DNA of 64,000 nucleotides from Picocystis sp. L7 (GCA_020975725.1 QXJR01000008.1:682001-746000); one strand, 5' to 3'. Counted from the stretch's first letter, positions 1-10,951 are shown. Notes: generated from the letters alone by a model not told the origin. Translations and numbers: made by a program.

Positions 1-725
1 CAGGAAGGACATGGATCCCCAATGCGGATACGCCATGGCCTGGTGGAAATCTCCTCTTGCCCAACAAAACAGGACCAGGGGAAGGACAGAGATTCCGCTG
101 TTGTAGAAAAGCAGTCCATTGGTACCTAGGTTGTCCACGTCTTTGACGTATTTGACGATCACGAGGTATGCGGCCTGTAGCAGATCGTTGACGAGCACGG
201 CTGCATATCCTCTGGCATTAAAGGTCAGGTCGGTGACCGAAGCAATTAGCGCTCCAGAAATCATGATTCCAACCGCGGAGAGGGTGGGAGCACTCTGTTT
301 TCTGCTGAACATGAGGAACTCTACGATCACGGTGAACAGTATGGTGAATCTCCTGAGCGCCACGAACATGGGTATGTTGAGTCCTTGGGTTCCCATGAAT
401 CCCGCCGAGATGCTGAACAGGTTGACAATGCTCAGGGGGAGCACGCTCTTGGCGATGCGCAATTCCAGCCTGGGCCTTGCCACCAGGTACATGACCACGG
501 TGGACAGCACGAGCTGCAGCACCACCAGCACGAGTGGGAAATCAAACTTCCACACCGCAAACATGCCCTGGTTCCCTCCGTGTCGGGTCAGCCGTCGGTT
601 CTTCCATCCTCCCCGGTCGCACCTTCGCCCTTTCCAGCACCCACCTTGGTGGCAAACTGCACCACGATCGAGACCACGCCGTAGTAGGCGGCGGCGGCCA
701 GCCGCTTCCCGCGGCTCACGCTCAT
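1..725 (-). CDS. Nucleotide-sugar transporter (SLC35D-like), 3' end cut by window edge
   Basis: A multi-pass membrane protein of the drug/metabolite transporter superfamily, resembling Golgi/ER nucleotide-sugar transporters that exchange a sugar nucleotide for its monophosphate. Exon 1 (645-725) begins MSVSRGKRLAAAAYYGV. A 77-bp GT-AG intron (568-644) with GCTGAC 20 bases before its AG leads into exon 2 (1-567), which opens GMFAVWKFDFPL. Removing the intron restores one frame through several hydrophobic helices, including the family-like stretch NIPMFVALRRFT. The C-terminal part lies outside the window. Substrate cannot be told from sequence. The splice model is inferred from frame continuity and the similar introns in other genes here. 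Confidence 0.8.
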
Positions 726-1150
726 GTTCGCCGTTTCGACCGTTCCGAACCGCTTCTCGGACGGTCCGAAAATGAAAGATCTCCCGAAAAGGGTCCCTTT
801 TTGCCACCCCCCCAACCCCTCGTTTCTTCCCCCCACCTTTCCAGGCCTGGATCCGGCAAGGGAGTTTCTTCTCTCGGGAGGGGGGGGGGGAACGAGGACT
901 CGGACGTGGTCGTGTGGGTGGGATGGGTGTTGTACTTGTGTGGTGGTGTGGTCGAGGCGGAGACGGTGCAGGAACCATGGATAGCAGAGGATGGAGGCGA
1001 TGGGAAGGAGGAACCCAGACACGGTCGTGGTCCGTTTCGCGAAAGGAGGGATGCAGGAGGGGAGGGGAACCAGGAGATGACAAACGCAATGGCGTAGGAA
1101 GAAACGTAGGAAAAAAAACTCAACTGCAGGACCAGGAAAAATGCAGTGGT
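726..1150. other. Intergenic, no gene seen
   Basis: This lies between the 5' end of the transporter gene and the 3' end of the FKBP-MsrA gene, both on the minus strand. Open frames here have no recognisable product. It holds a run of eleven G near 880-892 and a palindromic AAAAGGGTCCCTTTT at about 785. It probably contains the transporter promoter. Confidence 0.5.
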
Positions 1151-2136
1151 TCAGCCATAGCAACGGATGGGATCGGAGCACTCCTTCTCTGCAGACTGGC
1201 CGCCTTTCTGGAGGTACTGCTGGTGGTAGTCCTCCGCAGGATAGTACACAGAAAGATCCTCCACCTCGGTCACGATGGGCTGCTTGTGCTTGGCCTGTTC
1301 CTCTTCCAAGGAACGAAGCGCAATCTCGCGCTGCTCCGGGGTGTGCACGTAGATGCCCGTGCGGTACTGGGTGCCGGTGTCGTTCCCTTGACGGTTGAGG
1401 GTGGTGGGATCGATCCGGTCCCAAAACAGGCGCAGCAGCTGTTCGTAGCCCACGGCCTTCGGATTGTAGGTCACCTGGACCACTTCGGCGTGCCCGGTGT
1501 CGCCGGAGCACACCTCCTGGTAGGTCGGATCATCTTTGGTTCCGTTGGCATAGCCCACGCTCGTCGACAACACGCCCGGAAGGCGCTGGTACGCCAGTTC
1601 CAAGCCCCAGAAGCATCCTCCTCCGAAAGTGGCCAATCCCAAGCTGCTTGCTGGCACCAAATCCAACAGCTCCACTTCGAAGGTCAAGGCCATGCCGGCC
1701 AAGGGATGGTTGGCATCGATGGTGATGGCATCGTCGGTGATCGAAGTGATGCGTGCCGTCATCCCGTTGGACAACTGCACCACGTTGCCCACTTCCAAAC
1801 CATCTGGTGCGGACTCTTTCGGCACGTCCGCCACGAGGTCCGACCTCGGACTGCCGTACGCCTTGTCGGGTCCCACCTGCAACATGCGGCTCTCGCCTGC
1901 CTGCAGGCCCATCACGGCATCGTCGAATCCGGCGATGACCTTTCCTCCACCCACCACGAAATCGAGCGGTTCGCGCTCACGCGAGGTGTCGAACACGGAT
2001 CCATCGTCCAACTTGCCGGTGTAATGCACTGCCACGTACGACGGCCGCAACCCAACGAGACGCAAGACGATCCCGGGACGTCATAGATCGTCAGTCCTTC
2101 GATCCCACGCTGTCCGTGCGATTCTCCCACGTGCAT
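1151..2136 (-). CDS. msrA: FKBP-type prolyl isomerase fused to peptide methionine sulfoxide reductase A
   Basis: The N-terminal part reads as an FKBP domain (GLTIYDV, then [18 protein letters not shown], then [15 protein letters not shown]). The C-terminal part is a full MsrA with the catalytic GGCFWG motif, a GYANG loop, GHAEVVQV and the usual end DPIRCYG. MsrA reduces methionine-S-sulfoxide; the isomerase domain could assist folding of the same clients. The likely ATG is at 2136, which starts [10 protein letters not shown] and leads into the FKBP motif GLTIYDV. Between about 2090 and 2045 the frame changes: the isomerase core continues in another frame with a stop just upstream and no ATG. 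This is a sequence error, a real frameshift, or a splice I cannot define. The MsrA part is certain; the exact N-terminus is not. Confidence 0.85.
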
Positions 2137-2692
2137 TCCGCCTTCCCAGGAAGCCTTCCGCGTCGATCGTGCGGCGCAGCACGACGTCCCACGTCCAGGC
2201 CTCTCGCTTTTCGCCACGCACCGGTCGCGTAATCGCCCCTTTCGGCACCTGCTCGTGCCGTGGCTGCTCCACGTGCGCCCTGGCAGTGTTTCCTGGCCGC
2301 ACGTGCCAGTCCCCTCGTCGCAGCGGCCTTCGCCATCGTCGTCAGCGCCATCCTTTTTCGCGATCTCGCACGAAGGAATGCGACGATCGGAACACGACGT
2401 GGAACGGTTTGTGAGGGCCAGGAACGTCCCTGGAGGAAACCCCCGAACCTTGGGCCACGACCCGACGAGGATGAATGAGATTGCACAACGTCCTCGACGG
2501 TATATGTTACAGCTCGAGAAGAATCGGGTGGAAGGCATCATCCGTCGAGGATAGATTAGAGTTTGTGATGGGATCCTCGACGGGAAAGGGTCCGTTTGGC
2601 GGAGGTGGGGATGGGCGGGAAGAGATCGGACGGCCATCGTCGCCACTTGGACGAGGAACGATTGCCAAGCTTGGACGTGCGTGAGAATCGCG
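2137..2692. other. Divergent promoter region between msrA fusion and MRG gene
   Basis: No supported gene. Arginine-rich open frames on the minus strand could hide a targeting exon of the FKBP-MsrA gene, but no convincing splice pair was found. A GGGAAAGGGTCC stretch lies about 110 bases before the MRG start. Confidence 0.4.
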
Positions 2693-3256
2693 ATGGAAGC
2701 GCGCTTGGAGCTGTCCCTTCCCGCCGTGCTGCGTCTGCAGCTCCTTACGGACATGGATGCCGTCGTGCAAGAGGGCCGCTTGGTGTCCCTCCCACGCCGA
2801 CCTTGCGTACGAGAGGTGCTGGGTCGATATGCGGAGCTGCGCACGCCACGTTCCAAGACGAAGACGGACACGTCCTGCGCCGAGGTGGTGGAAGGCTTGG
2901 TGTCTTACTTCGACGCCGCACTGCCTCGGGTGCTGCTGTACGCGGAAGAGAAGGCCCGTCACGCCCAGCTGGCTGGTTCCGAGACCGAGCCCAGCCAGGT
3001 GTACGGTGCCGAGCACCTCCTCCGTTTGTTCGTGCGTCTACCAGACCTCCTGCCGTACCATCGCTTGGACCCAGCTTCGCAGGACCTCCTCCAAGAACGG
3101 CTGCAAGACGTGCTCAACTACTTGGCCAAACATCGCGCCAAGCTCTTCGCACCACCACCACGTCCGCCTTCGGTCGAACCGGACCCCTTTCCGGTCAATC
3201 AGAACGCGGACCCGGGTTCGAACCCGGAGCCAACCCCTTCTCCATCGGGTTCGTGA
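2693..3256 (+). CDS. MRG-domain chromatin protein (MRG15/Eaf3 family)
   Basis: A protein of 187 residues that is almost entirely an MRG domain, the helical module by which MRG15/Eaf3 proteins join histone acetyltransferase (NuA4) and deacetylase (Sin3/Rpd3) complexes. Typical stretches are LPAVLRLQLLTD, VVEGLVSYFDAALPRVLLY, YGAEHLLRLFVRLPDLL and LQDVLNYLAKH, followed by a proline-rich tail. The first in-frame ATG is at 2693. No chromodomain is visible upstream, so this is either a short MRG-only protein like MRGBP partners or MORF4-type proteins, or an N-terminal exon was missed. A palindrome CGGGTTCGAACCCG lies inside the codons for the tail. Confidence 0.75.
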   Translation: MEARLELSLPAVLRLQLLTDMDAVVQEGRLVSLPRRPCVREVLGRYAELRTPRSKTKTDTSCAEVVEGLVSYFDAALPRVLLYAEEKARHAQLAGSETEPSQVYGAEHLLRLFVRLPDLLPYHRLDPASQDLLQERLQDVLNYLAKHRAKLFAPPPRPPSVEPDPFPVNQNADPGSNPEPTPSPSGS

Positions 3257-3339
3257 GGACCTGCACGAAGGGGACACCGAGACGGAGGCTCTCTCTCTCA
3301 CAAACTCGGCCACACACGAGGATCGTCAGGGGGTCAGGT

Positions 3340-3652
3340 GGGGAGAGGGTCCGAGGGTGACGGAGTGAGTCTCCGGTCTTCGGCGAGAGAGTCTGAGGGA
3401 GTGACCGAGTGAGGGTGAGGGAGTGAGGCAGTGAGGCAGTGAGGCAGTGAGGCAGTGAGGCAGTGAGGCAGTGAGGCAGTGAGGGAGTGAGAGGGAGTGT
3501 GGGTGAGAGGGAGAGTGATTGAGGCAGAGAGGGTGAGGCAGTGAGGGAGGGAGAGTGAGGGAGGGAGAGGGTGAGAGGGAGAGTCATTGAGGCAGAGAGG
3601 GTGAGGCAGTGAGGGAGGGAGAGTGAGTGAGGGAGAGGGTGAGAGGGAACGG
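3340..3652. repeat. Purine-rich minisatellite, 8-bp unit plus a longer degenerate repeat
   Basis: From about 3,422 to 3,487 the 8-base unit GTGAGGCA is repeated at least seven times without change. It continues into a longer, imperfect repeat of GAGGGAGAGTGA-type sequence in which a segment of roughly 60-70 bp occurs twice (near 3,502 and 3,570). One strand is almost pure purine. It lies in the promoter region of the GYF-bromodomain gene. Confidence 0.9.
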
Positions 3653-3705
3653 ACGAGAGGCGCGAGGAGGACGTGGAAGCGCGCGGTTTTGCGCGTCGCA
3701 ACGCC

Positions 3706-6065
3706 ATGGACGTGCGCCACGGCCGGCCAAGAAGGGATACAAGGGCGCCACTGCTGACCAGGGACCTCCTGCCGCACGGATGGGATCCCTGGAAGCCGCT
3801 GTACGCCGCCACGGTTCCGGGATGGGCGCTCCAGCACAGGTGCGAACAGCGCGTCCCAAGTGGGAAAGAGCGATAACATGCGCCATGATAAGCTTGCTGA
3901 CGCATGCGTGCAGAGATTTGGAAGATGCGAGGTGGATGTGGTTCGAAGATGCACCGAACAGGCCGCCGAGGGGACCCTACCGCACCGATGAGCTGCTGCG
4001 CAAGCTCGACCGAAGAGAAGCGTACTTGGACCAGCTCGTGACCGAAGGCGGAGGAAGGCCGCCAGTGCCCATGTCTGCGCTGTTCGTACGATTGGAACCA
4101 GGCAGGAGTAGGAGAAGAGAGGACAGCCTGGAGAGAAGGGAATGGAGAGGACGCGAGGAACGCAGCAGGCGATGGCCCAGGTCGTCTTCGGATCCAAGGG
4201 AAGACCGGAGGAGGTCCAGGTCCAGGTCCAAAGAACGAGAAGACAGCAGCAGAAGATGGTCCAGAGAACCGGAAAGACGGTATGCGCGCGAAAGCGTGGA
4301 CAGGAGAAGGACACCCGAACGAAGGAACGAAAGGCGGGAACCAGACGAAGAAGGTGAGATCAATGGGACCGAACCGGAAGCCAGGGTAGATCAAGTGGAT
4401 CCAAAGCTACACCTTCAGGTGCAGGAAAGGCTGGAGGCACTCATGGTGCGCATCCCCGTGCCACAAGATCCTGGAAAGGTGGAGCTCGAACACGTCTCCA
4501 AAGGACTCGCTCGCCTCGAAAAGTATTCTGACTTTGACTTTCCAGGCAGTGGCTACTGCGAGTTTGCTGCCCGAGGCGCAAAGACCAGTATACTGGATGA
4601 AAAGGGAATGCTTGCATCTACAGGGACTTTGGCCCGGGGATTGACGCCAGTCATTGACAAACGCCAAGCCAAGGTCATGGACAGGACCCCTGGACCCCCA
4701 CAAACCACCCCGCAAGAGGAGGCACAACGAGCGGACCTCCCCGTCGCAGAATTGGCTATGTACAAACCAGATAGTGAATCCTCTTCGGAGAGTGAGAAGA
4801 GTGTCATCAGCTGGTCTGACAGACCCTCGAAAGGCGCTTCGGTGCAGGGGGCTACTTCCAAACGACCTCGCGAGATGGAGGGGGACCGGCCGAGCAGGGA
4901 CCAGCCCCTAAGCGAACCCAGGTCTGTATCGCCTGAGAAGACCAGGGTAGAGAAGAGGGCGGACAAGGCCAAAAAGAGGCAGCGGCTTGCAGAATTGCGT
5001 AGCGACCCCACGACTGGCGAATGGTTCTTTTTTGGATGGGACTTGAAGGAGCATGGTCCTTACCAGTTCAATGAAGTACAGGAATTGGTCGGGGTGGGCA
5101 AGCTTCCTGTGGGGTTGTCCATTCACAGGAGGGAGGACGACCTATGGCTGCAGGTTTTCCCAAATGCCCCCCTACCGACCAAAGAGGACTTGTGCCTGGA
5201 CATGCAAGAGGTTTTAAAGGTGCAGGATCTGGCCAAAACGAACGACCCAGAAGACATAGATGAATGGTTCGAGAAGGAGGCAAAACTAGCAGAAGACAGC
5301 TCTTTACAGGAGAAAATATTGCGAGTCCGTGCGCCCCCCCAATTTAAGGCCCGATATTGTGGCAAACTACAAGAGCTCCTGCTACGTGCTTGCCGTCGTC
5401 ATTTTGTCGAACGTGCCATCGATAGACGATTGGCGCAAGCCAGGGAAAAGAGGAGGCAGCACATGCAGACCCAGAGACAGACAGCTCCGACAATAGTAGG
5501 TAGACAAGTTCCAAGTACGACTGCATTGGGTAAACTTCCGCCACCACCACGCGTTGAAGAAGAGAAGACCCAACTTCCCGTGGGCATGACGCCCCCCACA
5601 ACCAAGGCAAGAGGTGGGCCAAGCAGCGGTCAAGGGACAGGCACGGATGCTGGTATGGGTTCTCAGAGCAAGATCCAAGCCATCTTGAAAAAGGAGGCGG
5701 AGTTAGTTTCTGAAGAACTCGAGCCCCTAGTGCAGAGTCTGGCCAAGGCGGATGCCCGTGGCTTTTTCCAGGAGCCAGTGACGGACGAACTTGCACCGGA
5801 CTATTCAAGCATCATCAAGGAGCCCATGGATTTCACCAAAATAAAAGACAAGCTGCACAAGGGTGTCTATCCAAAAGGTCTGCAGGGTTTGAACGCAGTG
5901 AAGAAGGACGTCGCACTCATGTTCCGGAACTGCATGGTTTACAACCCAGAGTCCACCGAGTACCACCAGGAGGCCAAGCGGTTGATGCGTCACTCGGAGG
6001 TTGCATTCAATCGTATGGAGAAGAAGATCCAGCAGGATCTGGTGCGCTTGGGCCAGGCGCTTTGA
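3706..6065 (+). CDS. GYF-domain and bromodomain nuclear protein
   Basis: Exons 3706-3839 and 3914-6065 give 761 residues; the 74-bp intron has GCTGAC 11 bases before its AG. A first GYF-like module lies near residues 50-90 (WMWF, then GPY). An Arg/Ser/Glu-rich segment resembling splicing factors follows. A second GYF-like module is near residue 412 (EWFFFGWDLKEHGPY). Further acidic/basic linkers lead to a C-terminal bromodomain (about 662-745) with PDYSSIIKEPMDFTKIK and the acetyl-lysine-binding asparagine in CMVYNPES. The bromodomain should read acetylated histones, and GYF modules bind proline-rich partners, so a role linking chromatin to transcription or splicing is inferred. I do not recognise an established orthologue with this exact domain order. 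Confidence 0.8.
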
Positions 6066-6261
6066 ATAAAGGATGAACCATTACTTGTGCTTTCGTGCGT
6101 ATCCTTTCGTGGTGTTCGGGCTGTCGAGGTTGCGTTTTCCAGGCATTTCGTTCCGCTCCTCGTTTTCCTTTCCGTTCATTGTTGTTTTCATCCTTTCCTT
6201 TCGTGCTTCCGTGATGATTTCACCGTATCCCCGACCGCGATGGATGCTTGTCACGATCCAT

Positions 6262-6675
6262 TCACATCAACGGGGTTTGCGAGCAGAGTCCAATGGCCAG
6301 CTGTGCTTCTTCGACCGCCTTCTCCTTTTCTTTGGTGAGCAGTGCTCTGATTTTCCTCTCCAGTTCCAACTCTTCTTGCAGGACGGCCAGGTTCTGATCT
6401 TTCTGCAGCAGTTCCTTCTGTTTTTCCAGCAGCATCTCTTCTTTCTCGGCCAGTTCTTCTCTCATTTCTTGCAGGTATCGTATCCTGGTCTTCTTGGATG
6501 GTTTTTTCGTGTTGTCTTCTGGGTTGTTCCCTGGTGTTGTTTCCACGTTTTGGTTCTCTTGTGCATTCGCTTGTTTCCATCCCCACGTCATTCCTACGGT
6601 GCAGATGGCCATCCTCCTCCTGTTCCATCCACGTGTGTTCGAGATGCGACCGTTGATGCTGGTGGTGGTGGACAT
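6262..6675 (-). CDS. Small coiled-coil protein of unknown function
   Basis: An open frame of 137 codons from an ATG at 6675. The C-terminal half is a strong heptad-like coiled coil rich in Glu, Lys and Leu (MREELAEKEEMLLEKQKELL and what follows). The N-terminal 40 residues are basic and Ser/Thr/Trp-rich and could be a targeting sequence. The coiled coil makes chance unlikely, but the frame also sits in an arginine-rich, G+C-rich area. It lies between the convergent GYF-bromodomain gene and RAD51. Function unknown; possible upstream exon not excluded. Confidence 0.5.
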   Translation of the reverse strand: MSTTTSINGRISNTRGWNRRRMAICTVGMTWGWKQANAQENQNVETTPGNNPEDNTKKPSKKTRIRYLQEMREELAEKEEMLLEKQKELLQKDQNLAVLQEELELERKIRALLTKEKEKAVEEAQLAIGLCSQTPLM

Positions 6676-7033
6676 GGCGAGGTTGGGATCGGATGGAAAG
6701 TCCTCTGCTCCTTGGGGCCGAGGAGGGGTGAACCGATCTCCCCGTCGATCCCAATCGGATGGGGAAACGGGTTCGAAAGGGGATCCCACCAGGGAACGAA
6801 CCCAACACCAAGTTGGAAAGACCCCACACCACACGTGGGTGTACAGGAGTGGGGGAGCGGATGGACGAAGAGATGGGGGGGAGCCTCATCCATCCATCCA
6901 TCCAGACGGATCTGCACGTGGAACGACAGAAACACCGTATGAGAGAGAGAGAAATGACAAACCACGGCGAATGGATACGATACAGATGGAAACAAACCAG
7001 CTGCCAGGCCAGGCAGACATGGAAAACAAGGAC
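6676..7033. other. Intergenic, no gene seen
   Basis: Between the coiled-coil gene and the 3' end of RAD51. It has CATCCATCCATCCATCC microsatellite sequence near 6,885-6,905 and no recognisable protein on either strand. Confidence 0.4.
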
Positions 7034-8209
7034 CTAGTCCTTGGCATCCATCACCCCTTCTGGACCAATGCCAAAGGTAGCATCGCGCTCAGGCAAGGAT
7101 GGAGAACAGATGATCTTGGCCACGCGGTTCTCTGCACGACCCTTCTTGAAGAAGAGACGGGTGGTGGACGCATGGGCCATGATGTTGCCGCCGATGGGCT
7201 TGACCGTGGGACCAGCAAACATGCTGCCCCCATCCAAGTTGGCCGCTACCACCTGATTGGTCACCACCACGGCCACCCCAAACTCGTCCGCCAAGCGCTG
7301 GAGACTGCGAAGGAAACGTCCCAGGTGAATCTGGCGCACCGAAAGCTCCCCCCGTCCATTGAATTCCGTCCTGTACAATGCAGTAGCACTGTCCACCACC
7401 ACCAGGGCAAAGCGAGATTCGGCCATCATGGAAGCCGCTGCTATTAGCAAGGATGTCTGGTGATCGGTGTTGTGCGCACGCGCGTAGGCAACATTGTCCA
7501 GGACATCGTTGCCATTCAGTCCAAAACGCTCGGCAATCTGGACCAGACGCTGCGGTCGAAAGGTTCCCTCCGTGTCGATGTAGAGTGCCTTCCCTTCTCC
7601 ACCTCCGTGGTCGATGGGAAGCTGGCAAGTGACGCAGAGGGTATGGGCAAACTGCGTTTTTCCTGTGCGGAACTCGCCATAGATTTCCGTGATGGAGCCA
7701 GTCTCTAATCCACCTTCCAAGATGTTGTCGAGGTCTTTGCATCCGGTGGTGATTTGAATGATCTCGCCCCTCTGCTCGTAGATCACGGTTGCGGTCGTGA
7801 AGCCCATGGGCACCAGCTTCCAGGCTTCCTTTTGAATCTTGTCTACCTTGGCCTCGCTGAGTCCCTTGATGGCCGTCAGTTCTTTCTTGGATGCGTGCGC
7901 CAGGGCTTCTACGGTATGTATGCCTCCTTCCACCAGCTTCTTCACATCTGTGGCTCCGATTCCCATGGACTGGTCGGGACGCGCGTCGTGCATTCAATCG
8001 TCGTCAGCCTCCTTCCTTCCAGCTCGCATCCAGCCTGGAACGAAGCATCTCCTTCTTCTCTCGTCCTCGTCGCGTTCGCACAGCCGCTCGAACCACACGC
8101 AACGTCTCCGGCTTGGGCCACCACGCACCTCGAGCTTCTGCACTGGGATGGGTCCCACCTCTCCTTCCTCCTCCGCCACTGGTCCGTCTTCCTCGTACTC
8201 TTCCATCAT
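7034..8209 (-). CDS. RAD51: RAD51 recombinase
   Basis: The eukaryotic strand-exchange ATPase that coats single-stranded DNA in homologous recombination. Exon 1 (8129-8209) encodes an acidic N-terminus ending PIPVQKLE; exon 2 (7034-7969) opens [12 protein letters not shown]. The 159-bp intron has a GTGCGT donor and GCTGACGACG before its CCAG acceptor. The joined protein is 338 residues, against 339 in human RAD51. Visible are the helix-hairpin-helix region ([12 protein letters not shown]), Walker A GEFRTGKT (about 125-132), [15 protein letters not shown], Walker B LVVVDS (Asp about 220) and the end [11 protein letters not shown]. The [16 protein letters not shown] stretch fits RAD51 rather than DMC1. 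Without the splice the N-terminal residues would be wrong (MHDARPDQ). Confidence 0.95.
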
Positions 8210-8651
8210 CCCGTCCTCGTCCTCTCGGATGCGACGTGCGTCCCGATGGACGCCTGCTGCCTCCCTGGCGCGTGCAGCACGTTCAAATCGTTCGTCTTCG
8301 TCTGTCGTTGGTCACACGTCCCCGAGCCCCTGCCCTGCTGCGCGTGCTGCGTTCCGGCCTTCCCTATCGCGTTTTCGGGTTCCTAAATCGATCGATATCT
8401 TCGAGGAAGATATCGAACGCTTGCCAGGCTGGGATGCCGGGCTCGAAGACGCCCCGAAAGGCATCGATACGAACGAAAAGATCTCGATGGATCGGGTCGA
8501 GGTATCGAAGGGAAGGGGGAGCCACGGCCTCGACGAGTCGGACGTGGCGTGCATGGAACAGGCGCGTCAACTCGCACCGCGTGCTTCGCCTCGAAACGCG
8601 CGAGTTCGGACACCTGCGACCTTCTGCTCGCGAGAGAAAGGACCTGGGATC
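8210..8651. other. Divergent promoter region with a perfect hairpin
   Basis: Between RAD51 and the LETM1-like gene. Long open frames cross it on both strands but none has a recognisable product. An exact 10-bp inverted repeat, CGATATCTTC (8393-8402) and GAAGATATCG (8406-8415), with a 3-base loop lies here and could be a regulatory site. Confidence 0.45.
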
Positions 8652-10839
8652 ATGCAGGCAAGAGCACGTGCGCCTGGAAGGGGTGTGCGATGCGCGAAAG
8701 GCCGTGCTGGGACGTGGCACGGTTCGTCCGCACGCGCGAAGCAAGCACTTGCGTGTCGTTCGACCGCCTCGACGCCTCCACCGCCGCTGCTCGACCCCGC
8801 TGAAGCCAAGCCAAGCGAACGCATGAGGCGACTGGAGAGCCTCATCGCATTGAAACAGCTCTATCGCGACTCCTTGCGTGCCTACGTCATCCTACAAGAG
8901 GAAATGGTGCGTCACGTGCGACTCTCTGGACGCACCGTTGCGCATGAAAGAAGCGAATGGCGCGTGCGTGGAAGGCGTTGGACGCTCTTCGGGAAGGGAG
9001 CATTGGTCGGAGAGGGAATAACGCGCCCCTTCCATCGAGTAGAGCGAGGCGTGGCGAGGCGGACACGTGGCTGACCTGTCAACCTTACCCATGGTACGGC
9101 AGCAAACGCCGAAAATCGAAGCCGCCGATTCTAAAGATCGTAAGTCAAGCACGAGCGAACGTTCTGGATTGCACGAGGACCGAGAGAGGAAGGCTGACCA
9201 CGTCCTGGACCGGCGCACGTGTGCAGAGCTATCGGAGGAAGCGTTGGAAAACCTCTCGGAAGCAGTCCGAGCCTGCGACGAAGTGACGTCCTTGCTCACG
9301 AAAATCGGGTCGGACCTCCGTTCGCTCTCTCTCGGCAAATTCGACGACATATTCGAGGACGGGAAAGAAGCAGAAGAGAAAATCAAGGACATCGTCAGGC
9401 AGATCAGCAAAGATCTGGCCAGTCGAGAAGCAGCGGCCGAAGCCGCACTGCCCAAGGCCAGTTTGAGCTATGCAAAGCGCATACTGGAGGAGCGAGGCGA
9501 GAAGAGGAGGAGACGGGCGGAAGCAGTGCGGGTGAATGTGGTCGATCCGGAAAAGTGGGCCCAGCGATGGAGTGCAGTCCAAAAAGCACAGCCAGAAGAA
9601 GTCATCGGCGCCGTACGGGATGTGTGGGTACGCTTGAACGGTGGGGGGCGCAAGAACGATGGCGGCTCCACCCCTTTGAAACTTCCCAAGCCAAGCCTGC
9701 TGAGATCAAAAGAATACCTTGATGAGCAGCGGGCACTGAAAGAGTTGGTGGTTGGACTGGACAATCAGCTCCGAGAGAAGAGCAAAGCAAGAGAAGCCAG
9801 GCTGCGAAAAGGGGATGTGGTGAACCGTGCACGGTTAGTGACGGAGTTGCGTAAGCTAGATACCGAGGTCTCGTCTTTGAGCAAGCAACTGGCTATTTAT
9901 ATTGTCAAAGTCGAGTCTGGAAGTGTGTACAGCATTCTGGAAGAAGAGGCCATCGAAGTTTCCGAGTCGGTTCTGATGCGAAGCTCTGCTCGTAGCGACG
10001 ACGAGCTTGCCATTCTGGCAGCAGAGCTTTCGCTGATTGAGCAAACACTAGCCCCGCTGCTACTGGCAGTGGAGCGAGAAGAGACAGAACTCATTCCCGA
10101 TGAGATTCTTGAGACATTGGGTAGCGATATGAGAGATCTTCGCAACCGCCTTGGGATTGCCGATGAGGAGGTGTTTCCTGCGTGGGATTTGAATTGGAAA
10201 CAGGTGCTACGGTCCGTAAAGGATTCCACGGCCAAGGTGAAGGAGGGTACGGGGTTTTATACTCGGGGATTGAGGCTGTTCAATGCGGATGTGAATGCCT
10301 CCATTCGTCTTTTTTGGCGGGCCGTGCTTGGAGACACGCTTAAGCCTCGTGAGGTCCAGACATTGCGTCGGACCGTGCGCGACGTCCTATCGCTAATACC
10401 TTTCACAATCATTTTGATTGCTCCTCTGACACCCATAGGACACGTGCTGGTGTTTGGCTTTCTGCAGAAATACTTTCCAGGGTTCTTTCCTTCGCAGTTT
10501 TCAAGTCGACGACAGGAGCTTTTCCTTCGATATGAGGAACTTCGCAATGAGTTGACGTTGGCCCGGGAGCGCTTGATGTCCGAAAGCGAAGAGAGCACGT
10601 TCAAGGAGGTGCAAGCTGCTGTCCAGGCGTTGGGTTTGGGTTCCGAAGGTGGCTTAAGTGCGAATTTGCTCCGTTCCGTCGTTTCGGGCCAGGGCGATCC
10701 ATCTGATCCCCAAGATGCATCTAGATCGCAGGAGCTTCCTTCTGAGCGTGCCCTTCGCAAGTTGGAGCGGCGCGTGCAGAACCTCTCGGATGCGGTGGTG
10801 TTCTCTTTGGACGACCCGGACGAGAGCCGTGGGGATTGA
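8652..10839 (+). CDS. LETM1-like membrane protein, probably organellar
   Basis: Exon 1 is 8652-8906 and exon 2 is 9103-10839 (phase 0; donor GTGCGTCAC, GCTGACC before the GGCAG acceptor), giving 663 residues. The C-terminal LETM1 domain is clear: RLFWRAVLGDTLKPREVQTLRR, then the hydrophobic helix LIPFTIILIAPLTPIGHVLVFGFLQ, then YFPGFFPSQFSSRRQEL. LETM1 proteins act in inner-membrane cation homeostasis; this version resembles plant LETM1-like proteins assigned to plastids or mitochondria. The first 40 residues are basic and rich in Ala/Ser, like a transit peptide. The middle is helical and charged. Without exon 1 the only in-frame ATG would be 9091, inside the proposed intron. Confidence 0.8.
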
Positions 10840-10951
10840 TTTGCCGTTCCTGCTCTACGCTCCTGTCATGTTCTTACGTCCAGCACAAGCCCATGGATCC
10901 GTCTGTGTTGCGTTCCTGGAGGTCTGAACCGACGTTCCCCCTCTCTCTCCC

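Noticed and set aside
588-1511. 307-codon minus-strand frame joining the transporter start to upstream sequence
   Set aside because: Only the MSVSRGKRL part is coding; the rest is intron at one end and intergenic at the other.
3213-3226. GGTTCGAACC resembling a tRNA T-arm (also at 21908)
   Set aside because: It is a simple palindrome; no acceptor, D or anticodon arm can be drawn around either copy.
3195-4394. Long minus-strand frames over the minisatellite
   Set aside because: A purine-rich repeat opens all frames; the Ser/Leu/Pro/His repeats are a by-product.
7839-9074. 411-codon plus-strand frame
   Set aside because: Its left part is the complement of RAD51 exon 2 and its intron, and its composition is Ser/Arg/Pro low-complexity. 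Only its right end overlaps the proposed first exon of the LETM1-like gene.
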